From the NCBI GenBank assembly GCA_047967505.1, contig CM106538.1: DNA of 64,000 nt; one strand, written 5' to 3'. Shown here one piece after another: positions 21,000 through 32,427 of the stretch (position 1 is the stretch's first letter; every line of letters begins with the position of its first letter). A program made the position numbers and the translations under genes. The notes below the pieces were generated by a model, which had not been told where the DNA came from, ran no database searches, and saw only the letters and a list, made by a program, of their open reading frames with translations. This DNA is from Dipteris shenzhenensis (taxonomy: Eukaryota > Polypodiophyta > Polypodiopsida > Gleicheniales).

Positions 21000-22568
21000 A
21001 GAATGCAAATTGGGGTGCAAATCAAAAGGAAGAGAGTCCAAGGGAGGACAAAGGAAAAGTGAAGATCGAGGAGATCAATGCAGTCACACATGATACTGAC
21101 AATGACGTTCTCTTCATGTCTAGTTTATCTATAGAGTTGCTTACCACTTCAGATGATGCATATTCCCAGAATAGGATTTTGGATTCTGGTGCTTCATTCC
21201 ATGTTACTCCCCATAGGGAATGGTTCTCCACTTATGACAGTGGAAAGACAGGTTGTGTGCATCTTGGAAATGACTATGCATGTGACATAGTGGGAGCAGG
21301 TGACATAAAGTTTTCTTTTGCAAATGGGTCTGCATTTGTTTTGAAACATGTGAGACATGTGCCTAAGATGACCAAGAGTCTTATTTCAGTGGGTCAGTAG
21401 ATGATGCTAGTTTTTACACCACTTTTAGTTTTCAGAGTTGGAAAATTTAGAAGGGCTCTATGCTTTTGGCTAGGGGTGCCAAGTGTGGGACTTTGTATCC
21501 CTTACATGTATCAGGGGTATTTGATCATGTTGTTGCAATAATCGAGCAGCCAAGCACTTCTTTGTGGCATTACAGGTTGGGGCACATGAGCCAGAATGGA
21601 ATGAAACTCTTATGCCGTTTTGGTTATGTACCGCATTTGAGTTTCTCTGATTTTGAATTTTGTGAGCACTGTCTCTATGGGAAGCAGACTAAATCAGCCC
21701 ATAAAAGAAGGGGAAAGAAAGAGTTTGAAAAGCTTGATTTGGTGCATTCAGACGTATGTGGTCCCATGCCTACACGGTCTTAGGTGGGGCTGAATACTAT
21801 GTGACATTCATTGATGATGCAACTAGGAAAGTGTGGGCTTATGCTATAGCTCGGAAGAGTGATGTATTTCAGGTATTTCAAAAATGGCTGGCCTTGGTTG
21901 AGAATCAGCCAGGTAGGATGCTTAAATGCCTACGGACTGACAATGGTGGAGAGTATCTCTCTCATGACTTTCAGCATTTCTGTGATACACGTGGGATTAA
22001 GAGGGAGCTCACATCCCCTCATACTCCAGAGCAAAATCCAGTTGCAGAAAAGATGAACCGCACCATTCAAGAAAGGTTGCAATGCATGCTTTCCAATGCA
22101 AGTCTTTCTGGTGGTTTTTGGGTTAAGGCAATGAAGATTGCAGTGCATGTGATCAATAGATCACCTAGCAAGAGTTTGGATGGTGGTATTCCTAAAGAGG
22201 CATGGAGTGGCAAGAAGCCCTCTTACTCTCATTTGCATATATTTGGGTGTGAGGCATATGCACATGTGCCGAAAGAGCTTCGAAAGAAGCTAGATCCTAA
22301 GTCTAGGAAATGCATCTTTCTGGGTTATAGTGAAAATGGAGAGATGGGCTATCGTCTCTGGGATCCAGAAGCAAAGAAGATCATATGTAGCCATGATGTA
22401 GTCTTCAATGAGAAAAAGATGCATAAGGCACCCATGAGGGATGTGGAAATGAGGAGAATCACTTTGCAAGATGTGAATCCACCTACATATGTTGATAGAC
22501 AGCAAGCTGTCCATGCACCAAATGTGCAAGAAATGGTACCACCAAGTACTCCCACAGGTATACAATGA
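21000..22568 (+). pseudogene. Copia protease and integrase
   Basis: Protease has the catalytic RILDSGASFHVT at about 21175-21210. A stop follows VGQ (about 21400), and one further TAG occurs near 21450 with a frame change. The GAG-pre-integrase zinc region has HYRLGHM and CEHCLYGKQTKSAH (about 21570-21700). The integrase core has LDLVHSDVCGPM (first Asp), CLRTDNGGEYLS (second Asp, about 21945) and TPEQNPVAEKMNRT (Glu, about 22040), so all three catalytic acidic residues are present. A frameshift near 21776 splits MPTRS from LGGAEYYVTFIDD. The C-terminal part (FGCEAYAHVP, CIFLGYSENGEMGYRLWDP) runs to a TGA at 22566. Integrase inserts the cDNA, and the protease cleaves the polyprotein. Confidence 0.93.
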
Positions 22569-22613
22569 AGGGTAGATGATGGATCATCTATTGGTGGAAA
22601 TGATGACCCAAAT

Positions 22614-24286
22614 GTGGCTGATATGCAAGTGGGACAGAAAGCTGAAATGCCCTTGAGAAGATCATCTAGAGTGTCTAGACCACCTGATAAGTTTGTTCCA
22701 GGGGTAGACTATGTGATGCTTACTGATTGCGGGGAGCCTTCTTGCTACAGAGAGGCTATGATGCGTGAGGATCAATGCAAGTGGGAGTATGCTATGCAGT
22801 CAGAGATGAGTTCACTTATGAAGAATAAGACTTGGGACTTGGTTTCTTTGCCACATGGAAAGAAAGCATTGCCATGTAAATGGGTCTACAAAATGAAGGT
22901 CACAGGTGATGATGTGCCTAGGTACAAGGCCCGTTTGGTTGCTAAAGGGTTCAAGCAAGAGAAGGGTGTGGACTTTGATGAGATATTCTCTCCGGTTGTG
23001 AAGATGACCACACTTAGATGCATGCTTGGACTAGTGGCAGTAGAGGATATGGAGCTTATGCAGATGGATGTCAAGACAGCTTTCTTGCATGGGGATTTGC
23101 ATGAGGAAATTTACATGGTGCAGCCGGAATGCTTTGAAGAAAAGGGCAAAGAGCATTTAGTTTGCAAGCTGAAGAAGAGTCTCTATGGTCTTAAGCAAGC
23201 ACCTAGAGAATGGTATCAGAAGTTTGATGCTTTCATTCGATCCCAGGGTTTTAGAAGGACTAAAATTGATCTCACTGCCTCTACACTAAAAGGGCTAAGG
23301 ATAATAGCCTGATAATCTTGGCACTATATGTGGATGATATGCTATTGGCTAGCAAGAATACTTATGAGCTAGATGCATTAAAGGCCAAGTTGCATGAGGC
23401 CTTTGATATGAAGGATTTGGGACTTGCAGGTCATATTCTTGGTATGTGCATCACGCGTGATTGGAGTAGGAAACTCCTTTGGCTTTCACAAAAAGAGTAT
23501 GTTACAAAAGTATTGCAGCATTTCAATATGGAGGGGGGTAAGGCAGTGAGTACTCCATTGCCTCCATATGTGAAACTGAGTCATACAGATAGTTTCAAAT
23601 CAGATGAGGAGAGGGCCATGATGGCCAAGGTTCCTTATGCGTCAATAGTTGGGAGTCTTATGTGTGCTATGATAGCTACTAGACCAGACATTGCATTTGC
23701 AGTGGGAGTTGTTAGCCGGTATATGGCTAATCTAGGAAAGAGGCATTGGGAGGTAGTTAAGTGCATCATGAGGTACATGAAGGCTACCAAGGAGATGTGC
23801 ATCTACCTTGGTAGAGGAGACATGCGTGTACTTGGGTACACAGATTCAGACTATGCAGGGCATGTGGATAGTAGGAGATCCACTTCTGATTATGTGTTCA
23901 CCTTTGTAGGTGGTGCAGTGTCATGGATGTCTCGCACACAGAAGTGCGTTGCTTTGTCTACCACAGAGGCTAAGTATGTTGCAGCCACAGAGGGTTGCAA
24001 GGAGGCTATATGGCTTGATCGGCTAGTGGGAGATTTGGGGATTCATACAGGTGTACCGACATTGCATAGTGATTCCATGAGTGCTATTCAGCTAGCACGG
24101 AATCCGGTCTTTCATGCAAAGTCCAAACACATTGAGGTCAGGTACCATTTCATCAGGGAGGTACTTGAGGACAAGCGCATAGAGCTTTTCAAGGTTCATA
24201 CAGATGATAACCCTGCAGATATGCTGACGAAGAGTCTACCTAGTCAGCGGTTTGAGTATTGTCATGTATTGATGGGCATTGGATAG
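22614..24286 (+). pseudogene. Copia reverse transcriptase and RNase H
   Basis: RT starts with MPLRRSSRVSRPPDKFVPG and contains KALPCKWVYKMK, RYKARLVAKGFKQ, MDVKTAFLHGDL and KLKKSLYGLKQAPREWYQKF. The catalytic LYVDDMLLA lies at 23320-23346. A frameshift near 23268-23276 separates the first two thirds from the YVDD block, which continues unbroken to 24286. RNase H reads LGYTDSDYAGHVDSRRSTS, ALSTTEAKYVA, LHSDSMSAI and HIEVRYHFIRE with the catalytic acidic residues present. It ends DDNPADMLTKSLPS...MGIG and a natural stop just before the polypurine tract. Apart from the single frameshift this region is close to intact. Confidence 0.94.
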
Positions 24287-24328
24287 TATGCTCATTGGTT
24301 GTTCTCCCTTAAAGGCACATTTTCCTTT

Positions 24329-24338
24329 AAGTGGGAGG
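24329..24338 (+). other. Polypurine tract of the copia element
   Basis: AAGTGGGAGG lies immediately upstream of the 3' LTR and is the expected primer for plus-strand DNA synthesis. Confidence 0.85.
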
Positions 24339-24339
24339 T

Positions 24340-24510
24340 TGTGGGGGTTAAAGGTCACTGTGCCTTTACCCCGGTTATGTACAATACTCAAACACATATA
24401 TAAATGAATGAAAAAGAAGATTAGGGTGGTTATGCATCCACCAAAACTTGTGTGGCTCTTTGTCTCTTTCTCTCCTTCTTCTGTTCTTGCTTCTGTTGAG
24501 AGCACTCTCA
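24340..24510 (+). repeat. 3' LTR of the copia element, 171 bp
   Basis: Starts TGTGGGGGTTAAAGG and ends GCACTCTCA, matching the 5' LTR except for about ten substitutions and one 1-bp indel. It is followed by the GAATCC target-site duplicate. Confidence 0.95.
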
Positions 24511-24516
24511 GAATCC

Positions 24517-25412
24517 TTAGTACCATGATCAAATGTCATGGTATAGTAGAATAACTGAAGAGTTCTTGATTGACAGAGAGGCCATTCATGCATGTATACT
24601 ATGACTATTCAGATAAGTATCAATACTATACCTTGCTACAACTTAAACAAGACTATGGGTGAAGTATAAGTAGACAAAGATGTATAAGTAGACAAAGATG
24701 CTTACATAAAAGGCTAGTAAGAGCTATATGGGAGCTACTGTATACATAGCTTACATAGCTTTTAGTAGAAATGAAACTATACATTTTCAAATGTCATAAG
24801 GGTATCCCCATATAAGCACACACCTATGAAATACTTTCTTTTCCTCTTGGTAGCAAATTCATGCTTTGATTTACCAAGGCCTCTTTTTTGCTCAGTGGTT
24901 AGAATCATCCCTCAAATGGAAATGATACATTCACTAGTAGGCATAAATATGTGGTATGCTAAATACCTTAGTCTTGAAATGGTCCATCATGAAGAGATCA
25001 TTGCAACTTTCACTCATTGTCAGATCTTATGTGGTGATTACAAAAGGAGTGATCACAATTAATTATTACGAGACATGGAGCATCGGGAAGCATATGAATC
25101 CAATATAAAAATCTCTCATGAGGCACCCTGGCTAAGGTGCTCTAATGAGATTGTAACTTATTTTGATAACAAGTGGAGCTCAGCATCAAAGCCTATAGTT
25201 CGATAGTTTAAGGTTTTTTGTTCTTACAATTCCTTGTTGTGGATGGATGCAAGTGAGTGGAACTCCTTCAACATCATTATGAATTACAATTGGCTCATTT
25301 TTTCTCTTCAATAATGGCAAATTTCACTTAGTAATGTATTCTCTAGCCTTGATTTGTTCCATCAATACATAATCACATCATATGAAAGTATTGTTCAAAA
25401 GTTGTATGGATT
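24517..25412. other. Intergenic, no gene recognised
   Basis: A 19-base duplication (GTATAAGTAGACAAAGATG, near 24664-24701) is the only structure seen. Confidence 0.5.
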
Positions 25413-26340
25413 TTGTCAAAAGTAGTCTTGCAACACACACACACACACACACATGTTGATGGTCTTGATCTAGCAAAAAAGGCAGCCTTAGCTAACTTAA
25501 CCCAAGGCTTTGCCTCATCTAAGAGTTCTTCTGATAATCCCCTTGATGAGTTTTCCTCTTTCATCCCTCTTCTTCCCCCTCGTCAGCTAGAGTTGGATTC
25601 CATCGGACTTATTCACAAGCTTTGGGCATTTGAGACCATTAACCACCATGCCCCTTTCACTCTTGAGTCTCTCATTACCTTATGCAGTCTTTCCTTTGAT
25701 GTTGTTAATCAGTGTAAGGTTTTTATGTGGCAAGGAAAACTCTTCCTCTCTGCTGATCTTAATTTCATCCTCCCCCTGCTTTCTCTTGAAACTTTTGATC
25801 AGTCCAAGTGTGCTAGCCATTGTGTCTATTTTTTTACCAAAGAAATTCTTACTTAAAAATACTAGCAAGAAGTATGTCAAGACTCTTTGGAATATCCATA
25901 GGCCATATATCAAGTGTCATTGTTCTACTCAAGACGGGTCTAGGTGCACTTCCTCGATTATGTGGCTGGACCAAGTCCTTTGGTATTTGATCCACAACCT
26001 CCATTACATTTTTAAAGTTAAGTGCCCAGAAGGTCAATTCTATGCTTTTACTATATCGGTTGCTTCCTTGCCTCTTAAAGTTCGGACCAGCCTCATTGCT
26101 TACTATTTGTTTCAAGAGTAGCTTCTTAAAGGGGCTCACAACCTAACTTGTTCCTCTCCAAGTTCCCCTCTCCTCCCCAAGATCAACCATACCCCTCTTA
26201 CTCAAATCATTAAACAAATCTTGAAGCCTAACCTTGCCATTGAGTCCTCCAGAGGATCTTCCAAGAAATACAGATTCTCTACTTTGCAAGGGTCATCATC
26301 ATCTCACTCCTCCAAGCAATCCATGCATGGAATTGTATGC
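25413..26340 (+). pseudogene. Decayed long reading frame of unknown function
   Basis: Coding-like sequence of about 300 codons. The first part (to about 25855, starting just after a CA microsatellite) reads DGLDLAKKAALANLTQGFAS, IGLIHKLWAFETINHHAPF and VFMWQGKLFLSADLNFILPL. The next part, after a +1 change of frame near 25850, reads KKYVKTLWNIHRPYIKCHC, SIMWLDQVLWYLIHNLHYIF and CPEGQFYAFTISVASLPLKV. A TAG at 26119-26121 interrupts it, but the same frame continues with PSSPLLPKINHTPLTQIIKQ to about 26340. I do not recognise the family. One frameshift and one stop make it a relic, either of a host gene or of an uncharacterised mobile element. Confidence 0.4.
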
Positions 26341-26409
26341 CATTCATATTCATATTGTAATAATAAAAGTAAACCACTGAACTGGTGGAAGTTAATATCC
26401 TAGTGTGTA

Positions 26410-26579
26410 AGAGAGTTCATTGAGATCGTCCTTCTCATTCTTCTTTCATATGACCTGGCATGTCCACCTCTCATCATTGAGCACTTAAATAGAGAGAGAG
26501 TTCATTGAGCCTAGCCTTCTCATTCTTCTTTCATACGATTTGACATGTCCACCTCTCATCATTTAGTTGAGGTGGGTAG
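26410..26579 (+). repeat. 85-bp tandem duplication
   Basis: AGAGAGTTCATTGAG...TCTCATCATT occurs from 26410 and again from 26495 with a handful of substitutions. Confidence 0.85.
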
Positions 26580-26744
26580 GTTTCTCTGTCAACGTGTTGG
26601 AACCCTAGCAAAGATAAAGTGCGAGCAGCTTAGTTTAATCAAAATCTTTCTCTCACATTATGGTCCTTGGTCTGTCAAAGGACACTATCTAGTCACATAG
26701 CTAAGAAAACATCACTTCAATCACTTTGGAAATATTTTAATATT

Positions 26745-26943
<199 letters not shown>

Positions 26944-26946
<3 letters not shown>

Positions 26947-27197
26947 CCTAGTGTGCAACCAGCCAGTGCAACCAGCCACTGCGCTAGCGACCAACCACTG
27001 CACTGGTGGCAGTTAAGTTAATATCCTAGTAATAATAGAAACAAACCACCTTGCTGGTGGCAGTTAATATCCTAGTCCTCTGAGCTGCAACCAACTAGTA
27101 CTATACTAGAACGAATCACATTGCTGCAAAGTGTTATCCTAAAACAGATACCTTGCCCAAGTAAACTTTGGAGAACATTAATAATTCAATAGATTAC

Positions 27198-27200
<3 letters not shown>
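26944..27200 (+). repeat. Direct repeat of about 255 bp, left copy
   Basis: Begins TATCCTAGTGTGCAACCAGCC and matches 27369-27622 almost base for base. Inside is a smaller unit, AAACCACC-n-GGTGGCAGTTAATATCCTAGT, that recurs here and at 26373-26402, 27347-27376 and 27449-27486. The GGTGG arm pairs with CCACC to make a small hairpin. Confidence 0.85.
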
Positions 27201-27231
<31 letters not shown>

Positions 27232-27368
27232 TAACAATTGCACTTACATTGAGAAATATAAAATCCCATGACTAATACACAAATCCACAATTCCTAAATG
27301 AATGAGTTGTATGCCATTCATCTTAAATAATAATAATAGAAGCAAACCACCATGTTGGTGGTAGTTAA

Positions 27369-27622
27369 TATCCTAGTGTGCAACCAGCCACTGCGCTAGC
27401 GACTAACCACTGCACTGGTGGCAGTTAAGTTAATATCCTAGTAATAATAGAAACAAACCACCTTGCTGGTGGCAGTTAATATCCTAGTGTGCAACCAACC
27501 TCTGAGCTGCAACCAACTAGTACTATACTAGAACGAATCACATTGCTGCAAAGTGTTATCCTAAAACAGATACCTTGCCCAAGTAAACTTTGGAGAACAT
27601 TAATAATTCAATAGATTACATA
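27369..27622 (+). repeat. Direct repeat of about 255 bp, right copy
   Basis: Partner of 26944-27200 at an offset of about 425. The segment before it (27302-27368) matches 26328-26395, so the duplicated block is larger and was broken up by the microsatellite and by a second TATATA tract (27199-27230). Confidence 0.85.
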
Positions 27623-27670
27623 TAGATTACATAGACTACATCTCAGAGACTCTTTCCTTCAGGGGGATGG

Positions 27671-27886
27671 TTCCACATTGCTTTGATCAGGTTGCCTTTT
27701 TTAGCTCCCTAATTGTTGCAAGATCGGTCCTCCTTGCTTCTTTCCTGAAAGGGGCTAGTTCCTCTCTTTAGGGGCTAGTTCCACATCGCTTTGTGCAGGT
27801 CGCCTTTTTGAGCTCCCTGATTGCAAGCTCGGCCCTCCTTGCTCCTTCTTGAAGTGGGCTGGTTCCTCCCTTCTAGGGGCCCAGCC
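27671..27886 (+). repeat. 108-bp tandem duplication
   Basis: TTCCACATTGCTTTG...CCTCCTTGCT from 27671 recurs from 27779 with about 15 percent change. A further diverged relic (TTTGAGCTCC, GGGGGCTGGTTCCTCCCTT) lies at 27918-27985. Confidence 0.75.
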
Positions 27887-28268
27887 CCTCCCTTCATGTC
27901 ACTTTCTCTTGCCTTGCTTTGAGCTCCATTTTGTAGGTTTAACCCTTCTTCCTCCTTTCCTAAAGGGGGCTGGTTCCTCCCTTTAGGCACCTTTTTTTTG
28001 TAGTCAAGCGGGCTTGGCCTTCTTCAATTCAAGCTCCTACTACAGCATCTACTTTCTTGTTGTAGATAGTTGTAGCAGGTAGCCACATTTGATCTGTCCC
28101 ATGACTTGGGCGATGGCAAATTACATACTCTACATACCGAGCTTGCATGCACAAACACCCCAAAGCAAAAAACATGCACAGGGTGTAGAGAGACCACGCT
28201 CAACATCATGTGATTACATATGCATAGCACAAACACATATAGAGTGCTATAAAGGAAAGCATTAGATG

Positions 28269-28287
28269 CCCTAACCCTAACCCTAAA
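28269..28287. repeat. Short telomere-like stretch
   Basis: CCCTAACCCTAACCCTAAA, two and a half units of a CCCTAA(A) repeat. It is too short to be a telomere relic with certainty and also contains the telo-box word found in plant promoters. Confidence 0.7.
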
Positions 28288-30287
28288 TGGGTTTGTATAT
28301 ATTCTATATTTTCAACTAAATCTAGTGTACAGTTAGGCATTTGTGGTTTGAGAGATTGAGAGGTTCTCTTGAGTGTTCTTTAAGCAAGTTCACTTCCATT
28401 GAGAGAAGATTTCCATTCATTGTGTTGGAAGAATTTCCGTCCATTGGTGAGAGAATTCTGTCCATGAGAGTTGATGATTTTTGTTATTGCCTCGAGAGAT
28501 GAATCATTGCTTTGAGAGAGAGATTTCCATCATTGTTTTGAGAGAGAGATCTATTCTTCGGGATATTCATTGTTTAGGATTAAGAGAGAGAGCTAGTGCT
28601 CTGAAAGAAATAGGGACTCTCATAGACATCTTTTTGAGAGATTATAGAGGTGACCATCTCGACTTTCTTCTCCGTCTAAAGCTCTATACTCCAATGGCCC
28701 TTGGCACCTTCTAAGACTCACAACGGGCCAAACGGCCAATTGTAGTAGCTAAGGCTTGTGTCTACTCCATGCTGCGACACCTCTAGATCCATAGATCAAC
28801 CCAACTCATGGGACACTCCCATGCATAGCTGCCATCAACTCCGACCTGCATCAACAAAACCTCACGGGCATCACCATCAGCAAACAAACTCTACAGCGTG
28901 GATCTCCTACACCAATGAGCTCAGCTCATGACCACCCTTGACGACATGCTCGCCTAGCAGATCCAAGCAGCGACTACTCTAATTGCATGCCAAGAGGAAG
29001 GCTCAGCGGCTCTCTTGACCGGCCTAGGGCACTTTCGACACAACCGTGACTTCTACAAGCACCTCCATATGACTTAGTCACGATCGCCACAGCACCACTT
29101 GCTCCATCCTTCATGCAACGGTAGCCACGATCTACTGTAAGCTCCACTAGGCAGCTCCTGGCTACGTACAACTTGAACAAGTGCCTCAGCCTTGCCTCCA
29201 ACAATGAGTCACGTCAAGCTCCACGCTCACGGATGCATACAGGACTACAGTGGCCATCTCCAACATGCAAATCACTAGGCAACTCAATGTTATATCCGTG
29301 GATGGAATCTTGTTAATTAGATCACTAGGCGACTCAATGTTATATCCATGGACGAAATCTTGTTGATTCCATCTGAATCTTCTCAGATTCCTTAGGTCGA
29401 AACAGTGACATGTGGTAGATAAGGGTTCACACTAACTCAGGTACCGTCAATCCTAGGTCAATACTGGTGGATAGGGTTGGTCAACTTTGGACAGGTGGTA
29501 GATTAAGCCCACCCATGGTTGGGTCAAGTTGACCTTGGGTTTAAGGAGTGGTCAGTGTTTGGCCACATGGCAACTACACCTTATCCTGCCACATCACCCT
29601 AGTTACCTCTGAAAACATGATTGGCCAACCTTGGTTATCTTTGACGAATGCCACCTGATCAATGCCCAGTCAGCAGCCTAGTCACCTACCACATCAGCCT
29701 ACCCAGTTAGCACCCATGTCAGTAGAGTGCCTCCTAGGCACAATATCTACACAAGCACACTTTTGCATTTGTGCGTGTGACACACATTGCCACATCATCA
29801 TTGAGCACATTTTCACCCTTTTTGTCTTGCCACCTAAATCAAGTCCTATCTCTTGATCCAGGAAGAATTTGAGGGAGCTCCAAAAAGAAAAATCGCTTGA
29901 TTTTTTGTTCTCTACACACTCGTTACATCATACGCACATTTTGGCACAAGTATCACTCACTTTTGGGCCTCGCCGTCAAATCCACTTCCTACATGCACAT
30001 CAGCCTCCTCTACATCGACGCATCTGACCCAGCACATAAAAAGAACAAAAAAAAAAGAAATCGTTTGTTGTTCATTTCTTCAATCGATGGTTGGTCTAGA
30101 TCTAGATCAGAGTAGGCTAGATTGCCATAATGGAGATGATTTGAATTTCTCCAAGTTGCCAATATAAGCCATGCCCAAAATTCTCGACTAGTTCCTACTC
30201 AGAGTCAGTCCCTACACTCACATGCGGTTTCACACTCATTACATTTTCTAAAACCCTACCATGTTCAAATCAGTGAGCATTCTTCAG
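28288..30287. other. No firm gene; local duplications and possible retroelement leader
   Basis: Contains GAGAGAGATTTCCATT-type repeats (28390-28600), a GC-richer block (28740-29230) with no unbroken frame, and a 50-bp tandem duplication (29271-29320 and 29321-29367, ATCACTAGGC...). The right part may hold the 5' LTR of the copia element that begins at 30288, but its start could not be set. Confidence 0.45.
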
Positions 30288-30580
30288 TGGTATTAGCACA
30301 TTGTATCAATGGGCAGATTGCAGACTATTGCACATTTGCACTTCACATTCCCACCATTGTAAAGCCTTTAATCAGGCTATTTTTTGGCATTTGTGCACAT
30401 CATTTTGAGCCTTGTAAAGCCTCTTGGCTATTTTCGACATCATTTGCCACAAGCCTTATAATTCATATTGGATTATATATTGTAGCTCTACCTTCACCGA
30501 CAGTTCAGATTTCACTTGCTATAGTTAGTGTTTTGCAGTTACATTGATTTCACAGACACTTTGAGTACATTTCTTGCACC

Positions 30581-31690
30581 ATGTCTACGATTAGAAACCT
30601 TAATCTAGAGGCATCTGCTAAGTTAGACAACTCTAATTATGGCACATGGAAATACTGAATGAAAACCATTCTTGTACTTCAGGACAAATGGGAGTATGTC
30701 AATGGATCTACACCTAGACCATTGGACGATCCAGCCAGCAGTAGCTCTACTCCACCTGTTGTCACAGCATTAGCAGTGGGATTTACAGATCTCCCACTGC
30801 ACCAACAATTTTTGCACTTGTAGTAGTTCTTGCCATTGCCAAACACAGGCAAAATGGGACAAGAAAGACAAGTATGCATATCATCTGATCAAGCAGAATG
30901 TGCAAGATATCATGCTAGGGCAACTCAACACCGTCAAGACATCAAAAGAAACATGGGATATGTTTGTAGCTCTTTATGAGTCCAAGAACACTTCCAGGAT
31001 TCTCACACTGAGAAACCAAATCAACCAGAGTTTTCGCAATAGTAGTGAAACCGGTCATGCTTACGTACTCAGGATCAAAGATTACAAACAATGAACTCGC
31101 AGTAGGAGCAAGAGAGACCATGAAATTCAGCAGAAATGGTTCAAGTCATCCTGAATGAACTAGGAGAGAGATATGAGAATCTAGTCCAGAGTATTGCCAT
31201 CCAACGATAAATTTTGACATTGGAAGAACTTCAGTCAGTTTTATTTGGTGAAGAACTGAGGACTCAGGCCATTCATGCATGCAAAGGTCATTCTAATGAT
31301 CAAGCACTCACAACTTTAGATAGAAGCAGAGGCAAAGGTAGAGCATTCCAGTGAAGTGGTCATCATCAGCAATGAAATCATCATCAAAGTCAGAATCAAC
31401 ATCAGCATCATTCTCAATAACATCAGAATGAGCAAAGAGGAAATCATTCCAACCGAGGAAGATTCCAAGAACGAGGGATGCATCCACAAATGTGTCAAAC
31501 ATTTAGTGCAACTACTGTCATAAGTTTGGACACTATGAAAGAGATTGCTGCAAGAAGCAGTACGACCAAGGCAATCAATCCAATATCAATCGAGGGAATT
31601 CCTGCGGAAGAGGAAATCATCGTGGTGGACAGTCTAGTCACTTTCATTATGCAAATGAACCTGGGAATATGTTCCTTGCAATGAGGAAAT
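30581..31690 (+). pseudogene. Copia gag remnant
   Basis: MSTIRNLNLEASAKLDNSNY with GTWKY at 30581 is a typical copia gag start; a TGA stands where a Trp is expected (about 30656). After more damage the frame at 30900-31094 gives GQLNTVKTSKETWDMFVALY and RILTLRNQINQSF. Further pieces such as VILNELGERYENLVQSIA and LEELQSVLFGEEL follow in another frame (31145-31260). A CX2CX4HX4C knuckle, CNYCHKFGHYERDC, lies at about 31510-31551, after an in-frame TAG. Confidence 0.82.
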
Positions 31691-31699
31691 GTAGAAGAC

Positions 31700-32427
31700 T
31701 GATACAGTGTATCTAGACACTGATTGTAATTCAAAAGAAGATTTCAGTTATCAAGTCGATCGAGCAGATCAGGATCCTTGGTACATCGACGACGGTGCAT
31801 CATCTAATATGACAAAGCATCAAGAATGGTTCACAGAGATGAAACCATTAGAAGGTCAGAAGAATGTCATCTATACAGCAGATAATACACCGAATGCAGT
31901 TCAGGGATAGGCATTATCCCTATGAAAAATTTCACTAGTACGAAAGGATTGGTGAAAGATGTACTCTATGTTCCGAAGCTCAGCGAGAACCTCTTGTTAA
32001 TAGGTCAAATGATTGAACACAACTATCGAGTCATCTTTAATGGAGATGAATGCACTTTCAGAGAAAAATCCAGAGGATTTCAACTAGTACGAAAAGCAGT
32101 CAAGAAGGACACTTGTTCAGAATGCTAGCTATAGTACCAGATTTGCATGTCAGCTCAATCGCAACAAATACCACTACTTGCAAAATGGCACAAGAGATAT
32201 AGACGCCAATTTCAAGAGCTTGATAGATCTCAAGAATCAAAATATGGCAATTGGGATTCCTAAGCTATAGTTTCTTGGAAAAGTTTGCAAAGCATGCTAC
32301 TTAGGCAAACAAAAGCGAGCTAACTTTAGTAGAAGTACCTCTCGAGCATGAGGTATTCTTGATTTGATACATACAAATGTATGGGGTTATGCCTAGACCC
32401 GCATCATCAATGGTTCACTTTACTATG
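31700..32427 (+). pseudogene. Copia protease and integrase N-terminal region
   Basis: Protease reads DPWYIDDGASSNMTKHQEWF (about 31771-31830). The usual catalytic DSGA or DTGA is DDGA here. Then GLVKDVLYVPKLSENLLLIG, and after frame changes the pre-integrase region with NFKSLIDLKNQNMAIGIPKL, KVCKACYLGKQKRANF and ILDLIHTNVWGY. The coding similarity stops at NGSLYY (about 32427), where the inverted segment begins. Confidence 0.82.

Larger units (their letters stand above)
18626..24516 (+). mobile_element. Ty1/copia retrotransposon, structurally complete but decayed
   Basis: A full-length element of 5,879 bp (18632-24510) with 170- and 171-bp LTRs, a tRNA-iMet primer site, a long leader of 1.4 kb, gag, protease, integrase, RT and RNase H in copia order, and a polypurine tract. 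It is flanked by GAATCC on both sides (18626-18631 and 24511-24516). The LTRs differ at about 10-11 positions (about 6 percent by eye), so the insertion is of moderate age. Gag and pol carry stops and frameshifts, so this copy cannot move on its own. Confidence 0.95.
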
